Assembly: GCF_002441655.1 (NCBI RefSeq) | Contig: NZ_JXJU01000001.1 | Span: forward strand, 248,001 to 312,000 | Source: Lactococcus fujiensis JCM 16395 | Lineage (GTDB): Bacteria; Bacillota; Bacilli; Lactobacillales; Streptococcaceae | DNA: 64,000 bases | Reading direction: 5' to 3' | Translations under genes and position numbers: made by a program | Notes under the pieces: generated by a model | The model's input: only the letters and a program-made list of their open reading frames with translations | Databases searched by the model: none | What the model was told of the DNA's origin: nothing | Part shown: positions 37,124 to 43,756 of the stretch, piece by piece | Numbering within the stretch: position 1 is the first letter of the stretch | Layout: every line of letters starts with the position of its first letter

Positions 37124-38126
37124 ATGATATTTTTAGATTTGTTTTCAGGCGTTGGTGGATTTCGCCTAGCACTTGAATCTGAAGGACACGAATGATCGGC
37201 TTTTGCGACAACGACAAATTCGCGAGAGCCAGCTACAAAGCGATTTCTAACACGGAAGGAGAAAAAGAATACCATGACATCAGAAATGTTAGCGATGAAG
37301 AATGGCGTGAGTTTCGCGGGAAATGCGACCTCATCTGCGCCTGCTTCCCCTGTCAAAGTTTCAGTATTGCAGGCAAAAGACGAGGCTTTTTGGATAAAAC
37401 TCGCAGCACGCTATTCTTCGAAATTGCCCGCGCGATTAAACAAATCCAACCACGGCTTTTGTTGCTTGAAAACGTCAAAGGGCTTTTATCTCAGGGGGGG
37501 GCAGACTTTTAGAGTTATCCTCTCCACCCTTGATGGACTGGGGTATGATGTCGAATGGCAAGTACTTAACAGCAAAGATTTCGGCGTGCCGCAAAACCGA
37601 GAACGAGTCTATCTTGTTGGACATCTTAGAGGAGAAAGCAGAAGAAAAATATTTCCTCTCGGAAAAACGTTGCGAAAAACTGGTTTGGAAAAATAACCGA
37701 ATCGCGATTTTACCTCACAAGACAGGCAAGCTGCCGCAGCGGCGTAAAATAGTTCGCGAAAACGGCCTATCGCCGACCCTGCTCGCGAGTTTTGCCCATG
37801 AGCCACAGATGATCGCCATCCGAAATAACAGCCGAAACAAGCCCTTTCTGACGGCACAAAACGGCGACAATATTAGTTTACAATCCAACGCGCGCGGTTC
37901 CGTTAGAAAGGGGTATAGCGGTACAATTACAACTTCGCCGGATGCGGTGCTGGATGATTGGCGAATCCGAAAACTGACCCCTCGCGAATGTTGGCGACTC
38001 CAAAGTATGCCTGAATGGGCGTTTGATCGGGCGCAAAAAGTTTGTTCGGATCAACAGCTCTACAAACAGGCGGGAAATGGTGTGACGGTCAATGTGGTTC
38101 GTGAAATCGCGAAAAAATTAAAGTAA
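37124..38126 (+). pseudogene. C5-cytosine DNA methyltransferase, frameshifted
   Basis: AAAGGA and the ATG at 37124 begin a clear C5 methyltransferase: motif I FLDLFSGVGGFRLAL, motif IV FPCQSFSIAGKRRGF with the catalytic Cys, motif VI LLLENVKGLL, motif VIII VPQNRERVYLVG, target region YFLSEK, motif IX LTPRECWRLQ and motif X QAGNGVTVNVV. The frame breaks at least three times: a 1-base loss near 37194 gives TGA after 23 codons; a run of eight G at 37494-37501 is one too many (seven would restore frame); and near 37620-37690 the frame changes again. Downstream DUF5049 and MT-A70 genes are intact. Inactive as written, unless sequencing errors are involved. Confidence 0.85.
37494..37501 (+). repeat. 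Poly-G tract (G8) in the methyltransferase frame
   Basis: Eight consecutive G inside the C5 methyltransferase, between motifs VI and VIII. Seven would keep the frame LLSQGGQTFRVI. A slippage-prone run in a methyltransferase can act as a phase-variation switch. Confidence 0.7.
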
Positions 38127-38136
38127 AAGGAGATTT

Positions 38137-38331
38137 ATGACAGACACAATTTTTGAGCAAATCATGGCAATTCGCGAAAGCGGCGAAATTAACATGCTGG
38201 ACGTGAACAGTGTCCAGCGGCTGGCGTTTGAGCAGAATTTTCACGAATTAGTGGATTTTATAGAGGAAGATAAACAGGCTTATTGGAACTTTATCATGAC
38301 TGGGAATAGAGGAGATTCTTCGCGAATTTAA
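38137..38331 (+). CDS. DUF5049 family small protein
   Basis: 64 residues. The pattern IRESGEINMLDVNSVQRLA followed by a LVDFI...YWNFIMTG end matches DUF5049, small proteins found in phages and integrative elements beside DNA methyltransferases. AAAGGAG precedes the ATG at 38137. Function unknown in the family. Two TTCGCGAA motifs lie in this 195-base gene, one near each end. Confidence 0.8.
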   Translation: MTDTIFEQIMAIRESGEINMLDVNSVQRLAFEQNFHELVDFIEEDKQAYWNFIMTGNRGDSSRI

Positions 38332-38351
38332 CTGAAAAAATGGAGGAAACT

Positions 38352-39002
38352 ATGAAACAAGAAAACAATAAAACTAAGAAAAAATACTCGGTTGTTTTGG
38401 CAGACCCACCATGGGACATCCAACAAAAAGGCGCACATGGCGCCGCAAAACATTATGACCTGATGAATCTGGACGAGATTAGGAAAATGGGCGAAGCGAT
38501 ACAAGCTATTACTGAGGATAACGCTCACCTCTGGCTCTGGGTTACCAATGCAACAATTCCTTATGTGAAGGAGATTTTGGAAGATTGGGGATTTACCTAT
38601 CGCTCAATTTTGACATGGTGCAAACCTCGCATTCAGCTAGGCGTCTATCTGAGAAATGCGACCGAACAAGTGATTTTTGCGACGAAGGGCAAAGCGCCGG
38701 TCGGTTTCAAATCGCAGCCGACTTGGCAATTTTGGCCAGTTCAAGATCATTCGCACAAGCCAGAGGAACTCTATGCGATTATAGAGCGGGTTTCGGGGAA
38801 GTTGAACTTAAATGAAGAACAGATTGAGTCAGGTGTGAAAAACAAGAAATTGGAGCTATTTGCACGCCGACCAACGCCCGGTTGGGATGTTTGGGGCAAC
38901 GAAATAGATTCAGATATCAGTTTCGCGAAATTCGGCTATCCGGTGCCGAGCGATGAAAAGTTTGAAATAAAAGGAGTCGAAGATAATGACAGAGAAAAAT
39001 AA
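38352..39002 (+). CDS. MT-A70 family adenine methyltransferase
   Basis: 216 residues from the ATG at 38352, chosen because GGAGG lies 5 bases upstream; an in-frame ATG at 38340 has no such site. Catalytic VVLADPPWDIQ (DPPW motif) near residue 14-24, then HLWLWVTNATIPYV, ILTWCKPRIQLG and LELFARRPTPGWDVWGNE, all typical of MT-A70 enzymes. It likely N6-methylates adenine in the element's DNA, perhaps against host restriction. The end overlaps the TnpW-like gene by 17 bases. Confidence 0.85.
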   Translation: MKQENNKTKKKYSVVLADPPWDIQQKGAHGAAKHYDLMNLDEIRKMGEAIQAITEDNAHLWLWVTNATIPYVKEILEDWGFTYRSILTWCKPRIQLGVYLRNATEQVIFATKGKAPVGFKSQPTWQFWPVQDHSHKPEELYAIIERVSGKLNLNEEQIESGVKNKKLELFARRPTPGWDVWGNEIDSDISFAKFGYPVPSDEKFEIKGVEDNDREK

Positions 39003-39174
39003 CCTTCAAAAAAACGATGAAAAAGTCGTTAAAAAGGATAATTCGCGAAAAATCAAGATTGGTGATACGACATACATTATCAGCTCGAATTTCACGCCAA
39101 CCAAGGAAAACAAAGCCGCGCTACTCAAAGTGATTCGACATTTAATGAAAAACGCACGAAAGCCTGATTTATAG
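38986..39174 (+). CDS. TnpW-like transposon-encoded small protein
   Basis: 62 residues. The core IKIGDTTYIISSNFTPTKEN followed by a basic helical end fits the TnpW family that precedes TnpX-type recombinases in Tn4451-like elements. RBS AAAGGAG lies inside the upstream methyltransferase gene. Role unknown. It is 82 bases upstream of the recombinase, the expected position. Confidence 0.7.
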   Translation: MTEKNNLQKNDEKVVKKDNSRKIKIGDTTYIISSNFTPTKENKAALLKVIRHLMKNARKPDL

Positions 39175-39193
39175 TCTTTTATGACTACACTTT

Positions 39194-39240
39194 TTCGCGA
39201 AACAGAGGTAAAATGGGGGTGTAGTAATACACCTCTTTTT
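39194..39240 (+). promoter_or_regulatory. Recombinase leader: motif and hairpin
   Basis: TTCGCGAA at 39194-39201, then a TAAAAT -10-like box near 39210, then a hairpin with GGTGTA (39216-39221) and TACACC (39226-39231) extendable by GAGG/CCTC pairing. It ends a few bases before the AAGGAG of the recombinase, so folding could limit its translation. Confidence 0.45.
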
Positions 39241-39256
39241 ACCGAAGGAGACAGAT

Positions 39257-40894
39257 ATGACTAGATCATTGACAATTGAATACACCGAAATGAATGAAGG
39301 AATGCGTGATATTACCGTACTTTATGCGCGTCTTTCGAAAGATGACGGCAGGAAAACGGGTGATTCGGATTCAATCTTGAACCAAAGGTTGTTGCTTGAA
39401 AATTTCGCGAAAAGTGAAGGTCTCAGAAATTGCGTGTTTTTTTCGGATGACGGAATAAGTGGGACGACCTTTAATCGACCAGCTTTTCAAGCGGCGATCC
39501 AATTAGTAGAAGCGGGCCGAGTCAAACATTTTATTGTGAAAGATTTGAGCCGTTTTGGACGCGATTACTTGAAAGTGGGTGCTTTTACCGAGGTGGTTTT
39601 TCCAGAGAAGAATGTACGGTTCGTCGCGATTAACGATAATGTCGATTCTTTGCAAGAAGAGGATAATAGCTTGGCACCTTTTCGCAACTTGTTTAACGAA
39701 TGGTATGCCAGAGACACGAGCAAGAAAATCAAAGCGGTGAAACATGCGAAAGGAAATGCTGGGGAGCCGATTAGTGGTACTTTACCTTATGGTTATCTGA
39801 AAGGTGAGAATTACAGACAAACGAAAATCTGGCTGGTGGACGAGGAAGCAGCGAAAATCGTCCAAAGAATCTTTCATGAATGTATTGAAGGCAAAAGTCT
39901 CTCAATGATTGCGGGCGGGCTGGAACGAGATAAAATTTTGATTCCAGCGCGCCACAAGGAAGCGATTGGCGAACATAGTGCAAAAGTAGGAAAACTACCG
40001 TACCGTTGGAGTTTTGATGTGATAGGCTCTATTCTTAAAAATCAGGCCTATCTTGGATACGTGGTCAATTTTAAGACTTATAAAAAATCCTATAAGTCGA
40101 AAAAATGTCTACCGAATCCTCGCGAAAAGTGGAAAATTTTTCCGGGACATCATGAAGCGATTATTGATAAAGAAACGTTCGATTTGGTTCAGAAAATGCG
40201 AAATTCGCGCCGAACCAGACAAACGCACAATAAGCGCATCGGACTGTTTTCAGGGATGACTTTCTGCGCGGATTGCGGACACAAACATCATTACGACAAT
40301 CATGAAAACTATAAAAATTACTTTTGTAGCGGACGTGCTTCACGTTTGAGATATTGTGAAAGTTATCATCGAATTCGCGAAGAAGATTTGGCGGAAGCTG
40401 TAGCGAATGATTTCGCGAAAATTCAAGCCAAAGTGAACGAAGAAAGCGGAGATTTCGTAGCAGAGCTTCACAGAAAATTTGCCTCGGACGACTTGAAAAA
40501 AGTGGCGGAAATGGAGCGGAAATTTCACGAAAATGAAACGCGAATTTTAGAGCTGGACAGCATCATTTCTCGTCTTTACGAAGACAATGTTTCAGGGAAA
40601 ATTTCAGATGAACGTTTCGCAAAAATGAGTGAAGATTTTGAGAAGGAGCAGAGAAATCTAGAAATCCAAAATATAGCTTTTCGCGAAAAAATAACGAAAA
40701 TAAAAGCCGACTGTCAGAACGTGGATAATTTTGTGAAACTCGCGAAAAGCACGGCCTTGTTGGAAAATTTAACGCCTGAAAAAGTTCGTGAATTGTTGGA
40801 GCGCATCGAAATTTCAGAAAAAACGTTAAGTGAGGACGGAGAAAAAACGCAAAAAGTACGATTTTTCTACCGATTTGTCGGGGCGTTGGAATAG
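39257..40894 (+). CDS. Large serine recombinase, TndX/TnpX type
   Basis: 545 residues. Catalytic domain: VLYARLSKDDG with nucleophile Ser27, then the resolvase motif FIVKDLSRFGRDYLKVG. A recombinase domain follows with GTLPYGYLKG and QAYLGYVVNF, a zinc-ribbon CADCGHKHHYDNH...C, a coiled coil (about residues 410-490) and a DUF4368-like end. Length fits TndX (about 530). The ATG has AAGGAG 6 bases upstream. It should integrate and excise the element with a GA crossover. Four TTCGCGAA motifs are inside. It is the last gene of the island, 66 bases before the chromosomal Cof hydrolase. Confidence 0.92.
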   Translation: MTRSLTIEYTEMNEGMRDITVLYARLSKDDGRKTGDSDSILNQRLLLENFAKSEGLRNCVFFSDDGISGTTFNRPAFQAAIQLVEAGRVKHFIVKDLSRFGRDYLKVGAFTEVVFPEKNVRFVAINDNVDSLQEEDNSLAPFRNLFNEWYARDTSKKIKAVKHAKGNAGEPISGTLPYGYLKGENYRQTKIWLVDEEAAKIVQRIFHECIEGKSLSMIAGGLERDKILIPARHKEAIGEHSAKVGKLPYRWSFDVIGSILKNQAYLGYVVNFKTYKKSYKSKKCLPNPREKWKIFPGHHEAIIDKETFDLVQKMRNSRRTRQTHNKRIGLFSGMTFCADCGHKHHYDNHENYKNYFCSGRASRLRYCESYHRIREEDLAEAVANDFAKIQAKVNEESGDFVAELHRKFASDDLKKVAEMERKFHENETRILELDSIISRLYEDNVSGKISDERFAKMSEDFEKEQRNLEIQNIAFREKITKIKADCQNVDNFVKLAKSTALLENLTPEKVRELLERIEISEKTLSEDGEKTQKVRFFYRFVGALE

Positions 40895-40914
40895 ATTCTA
40901 AAACGGCGGAAAAC

Positions 40915-40924
40915 AGGGGAAATG
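40915..40924. repeat. Candidate right attachment repeat (attR) of the island
   Basis: AGGGGAAATG, identical to 13021-13030. It lies 21 bases past the recombinase stop and 36 bases before the Cof hydrolase ATG. Confidence 0.4.
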
Positions 40925-40945
40925 GTGGTTTTGAGTTATGGGGTG

Positions 40946-40954
40946 TGGTATAAT
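40946..40954 (+). promoter_or_regulatory. Extended -10 promoter of the Cof hydrolase gene, leaderless layout
   Basis: TG-G-TATAAT with the -10 hexamer at 40949-40954; only 6 bases separate it from the ATG at 40961, so transcription should start at or beside the A of ATG. No good -35 (TTGAGT is 12 bases away). The island's right end is just upstream and may have replaced original upstream promoter DNA. Confidence 0.6.
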
Positions 40955-40960
40955 GAAATC

Positions 40961-41773
40961 ATGAATGCTGAAATAAAATTAATTGCGCTCGATTTGGATG
41001 GAACTTTACTCAACTCCAAAAAAGAGATTTCAAAAGAAAATATTACTGCGATAAAAAAAGCGCGTGAACAAGGGGTTCATGTAGTTATCACAACTGGCCG
41101 GCCTTTAATTGCTATTCATCACCTCTTAGATGAACTTGATATGACCGATTATAATGATTTTTCAATCACCTTTAATGGGGGACTCGTTCAACGAAACACA
41201 GGGGACATTCTTTCCAAAAAGACATTTAATCTAGCCGAAGCTTCGGATATTAAGGAAATGACCAACCAACTTGGAATGCCTTGCGACCTTTTAAGTGAAG
41301 GCACTGTGCTCATGACTGATTCTGCAGTTCCTTCACTTTATCCAAAAATAAATAAACTGTTGACATTTAAACAATCTAATCTGGATCAATTAACAGCAGA
41401 CACGATTATTAATAAGATTGTTTCCTGTCAAGAAGCTGATTTTATTGATTCAAAAATTCCATTGTTTCCAGCAACATTTTTTACAAAGTATGAAATTTTT
41501 AAATCACAAGCCAAGTTAGTTGAATTTATGCCCAAAGGAATAAATAAAGCTTATGGCCTTGCTCAATTAGCTAAAATTCTTAATTTAAAAGCTGAGAACG
41601 TGATGGCAATGGGAGACGAAGAAAATGATATGTCTATGATTGAATGGGCTGGCTATGGTGTAGCGATGGGAAATGCGGTAGAGAAATTGAAGAAGGCAGC
41701 CAATATCATCGCTGACAGAACCAACGAAGAACATGCAGTTGCGTCTGTCATTAATGAATATGTCATTAAATAG
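40961..41773 (+). CDS. Cof-type HAD-superfamily hydrolase
   Basis: 270 residues from the ATG at 40961 (the longer frame from 40922 runs through the promoter). HAD motif I LIALDLDGTLL, motif II VVITTGRP, C2-type cap, motif III lysine in NKAYGLAQL, motif IV VMAMGDEENDMSMIEWAGYG. A sugar-phosphate or cofactor phosphatase by family. In related cocci this gene stands between smc and ftsY, which supports the view that the DNA in between is inserted. There is no ribosome site; leaderless translation is likely. Confidence 0.88.
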   Translation: MNAEIKLIALDLDGTLLNSKKEISKENITAIKKAREQGVHVVITTGRPLIAIHHLLDELDMTDYNDFSITFNGGLVQRNTGDILSKKTFNLAEASDIKEMTNQLGMPCDLLSEGTVLMTDSAVPSLYPKINKLLTFKQSNLDQLTADTIINKIVSCQEADFIDSKIPLFPATFFTKYEIFKSQAKLVEFMPKGINKAYGLAQLAKILNLKAENVMAMGDEENDMSMIEWAGYGVAMGNAVEKLKKAANIIADRTNEEHAVASVINEYVIK

Positions 41774-41780
41774 AGATGAA

Positions 41781-42446
41781 ATGAAAAAAAATAATAATCA
41801 AATTAGAAATTTAACGGTATCTTTCATTGTCGCTTTCATTTTGCCTGTCATTGCTTATGGCATTTTAAAATGGTTACATTATTCGGATACAATGGCGTTG
41901 GGCGTGGCGACTGCTTTTCCCGTTCTTTTGACCATCTACTCTGCGATTCGCAAAAGAAAGATCAACCCAATTGGTCTGGTTGCGGTCTGTGGTTTCTTGA
42001 TTTCGATTTTAGCCGTTTATTTGACGAATGGAAATGATATGGCATTTAAGCTCTGGCATCCCATATTGACGGGAGCAATCGGCATCGTCTTATTGTTTTC
42101 AGCAGCAATTAATCATCCAATAATGGGGATATTGTCCAGAAATAAAGTTAAGGCAGCTTTAGAAGAAGAGGTTTATGATACCGAGGAAGATAAAGCAGCT
42201 GATTTAGCTGAAATGCATCGTTTTTTCATGATTTATACCTTGTTTATGGGGATTGTATTTGCTTTACATGCGACGTTGACTATTATGCTTGCCCTGGCAG
42301 TTGGAACCACTCAATTTGTACTTTTGTCTAAAGGAATTGATATCGGTTCAATTATTATTTTGGCAGGCGGAATCTATTTGATTAATCGTCGTCTCTCTGA
42401 AGATGAAATTCAAGATACAGAAAAAAATGACGATCACTCAATATAA
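41781..42446 (+). CDS. Integral membrane protein, VC0807-like
   Basis: 221 residues from the ATG at 41781; upstream in-frame starts overlap the hydrolase gene. Six hydrophobic segments, with basic KKNNNQIRN start and the loop SAIRKRKINP typical of VC0807-like/septation-protein-A-like membrane proteins. An acidic loop EEEVYDTEEDKAADLAE lies in the middle. Ribosome site weak (AGAGATGA), so translation may be coupled to the upstream gene. Function unknown. Confidence 0.6.
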   Translation: MKKNNNQIRNLTVSFIVAFILPVIAYGILKWLHYSDTMALGVATAFPVLLTIYSAIRKRKINPIGLVAVCGFLISILAVYLTNGNDMAFKLWHPILTGAIGIVLLFSAAINHPIMGILSRNKVKAALEEEVYDTEEDKAADLAEMHRFFMIYTLFMGIVFALHATLTIMLALAVGTTQFVLLSKGIDIGSIIILAGGIYLINRRLSEDEIQDTEKNDDHSI

Positions 42447-42512
42447 TTCCATCATTTAGAACAAGAAATGTTGGAAATGTAATAATTTAACAAATTAGAA
42501 TTGGAGAACCAC

Positions 42513-43727
42513 ATGGGACTTTTTGACCGCTTATTTGGTAAAAAAAAGGAAAAAGAAGAAGCACTTGATCCGGTAGAAATTAATCATAAAGAAACGGTTC
42601 AAGAAATTGAAAATGAACCTGCAGTTTCGCCAGTTAGTTCGGCCGATACCACAGATGAGGCCAATAATATTGAATCACAGCAACCAGTTCGATTTGATAA
42701 AAGTGAAAACGAAATCAATGCTGACACTCGTATCGGTGAAAATGACGAAGAAGCAATCACTATTGATGTCGATGCTTTGGCTGATATCTTTGCCCAATCA
42801 CGAGAAGAAACGGAAAAGAAATATGAAAATTCTCTTTCTTTAACAAGAAATACATTTAAAGAAGGCTTTAATGAGTTATTTGCCAATTTCCGTACGGTTG
42901 ACGAAGAATTTTTTGAAGAGCTTGAAGAAACATTGATCATGTCCGATGTTGGTGTAGATTTGGCCATGGAGATTACTAAAGAACTTCGTCAAGAAGCAAA
43001 ATTGACCAAAGCTAAGTCGGCTGATGACCTCCGTCAATTGATTGTTGAAAAAATTGTCGATAAATTTGATGAAGATAAACTGCCATCAATCCTGACGATG
43101 GAAGACGGCTTAACCGTGTTCTTATTTGTTGGTGTGAACGGTGTTGGAAAAACGACAACCATAGGTAAATTAGCTGCTCGCTATAAAAATCAGCATAAGA
43201 AAGTTTTGCTGGCCGCCGCCGATACTTTCCGTGCAGGAGCAATTGATCAATTAGTTGAATGGGGACGACGTTCAGATGTTGAAGTGGTCACAAAAGCCGC
43301 TGGTTCCGACCCAGCTAGTGTCGTTTATGATGCGCTTCAAAAAGCTAAGGCTGAGCATTATGATATTTTAATGATTGACACAGCAGGACGATTGCAAAAT
43401 AAAGACAATTTGATGAAGGAATTGGAAAAAATTGGGAAAGTGATTCGTCGTGAAATTCCAGATGCACCACATGAAACAATTCTTGCGCTCGATGCTACAA
43501 CTGGTCAAAATGCCATTCAACAAGCCAAGGAATTCAGCACAGTCACTCCAATTACAGGAATTGCACTGACAAAACTTGATGGTTCAGCAAAAGGTGGGAT
43601 TGTCTTGTCTATAGTTCAAAGTTTAAGGATTCCAGTAAAATTAATTGGATTAGGCGAAAAAATAGACGACTTACAGGACTTTGATGAAGAATTCTTCGTT
43701 AGGGGACTTTTCAAAGAACTTTTATAA
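42513..43727 (+). CDS. ftsY: Signal recognition particle receptor FtsY
   Basis: 404 residues from the ATG at 42513 (TTGGAGAA 5 bases upstream). Opening MGLFDRLFGKKKEKEE is the usual FtsY start, then an acidic A domain, then the NG GTPase: G1 GVNGVGKTTTIGKLA near residue 210, ADTFRAGAIDQL, G3 DTAGR, G4 TKLDGSAKGG. It receives ribosome-SRP complexes at the membrane for cotranslational insertion. Essential core gene. Ends at a bidirectional terminator shared with the convergent fbp. Confidence 0.97.
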   Translation: MGLFDRLFGKKKEKEEALDPVEINHKETVQEIENEPAVSPVSSADTTDEANNIESQQPVRFDKSENEINADTRIGENDEEAITIDVDALADIFAQSREETEKKYENSLSLTRNTFKEGFNELFANFRTVDEEFFEELEETLIMSDVGVDLAMEITKELRQEAKLTKAKSADDLRQLIVEKIVDKFDEDKLPSILTMEDGLTVFLFVGVNGVGKTTTIGKLAARYKNQHKKVLLAAADTFRAGAIDQLVEWGRRSDVEVVTKAAGSDPASVVYDALQKAKAEHYDILMIDTAGRLQNKDNLMKELEKIGKVIRREIPDAPHETILALDATTGQNAIQQAKEFSTVTPITGIALTKLDGSAKGGIVLSIVQSLRIPVKLIGLGEKIDDLQDFDEEFFVRGLFKELL

Positions 43728-43730
43728 AAT

Positions 43731-43756
43731 AAAAAAATCTCGTAAGAGATTTTTTT
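43731..43756. terminator. Bidirectional terminator between ftsY and fbp
   Basis: AAAAAAATCTC, loop GTAA, GAGATTTTTTT. A and T runs on both sides serve both convergent genes; the right arm overlaps the fbp stop codon. Confidence 0.9.

Larger units (their letters stand above)
13021..40924. mobile_element. Defence-carrying integrative (mobilizable) element of about 28 kb with a TndX/TnpX-type recombinase
   Basis: Bounded by a 10-bp direct repeat and sitting between yibEF and the Cof hydrolase gene. The right end has a large serine recombinase, a TnpW-like protein, methyltransferases, DUF5049, a replication-relaxation protein and a T4CP-like ATPase. The rest is mostly anti-phage cargo. No full conjugation apparatus (VirB4, lytic transglycosylase, VirB6) is seen, so it would need a helper to transfer. 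Base composition and the TTCGCGAA motif differ sharply from the flanks. Exact ends are inferred. Confidence 0.7.

Noticed and set aside
13021-40924. Element as a self-transmissible ICE
   Set aside because: Only a T4CP-like ATPase and a replication-relaxation protein are seen; no VirB4, VirB6 or cell-wall hydrolase genes are present.
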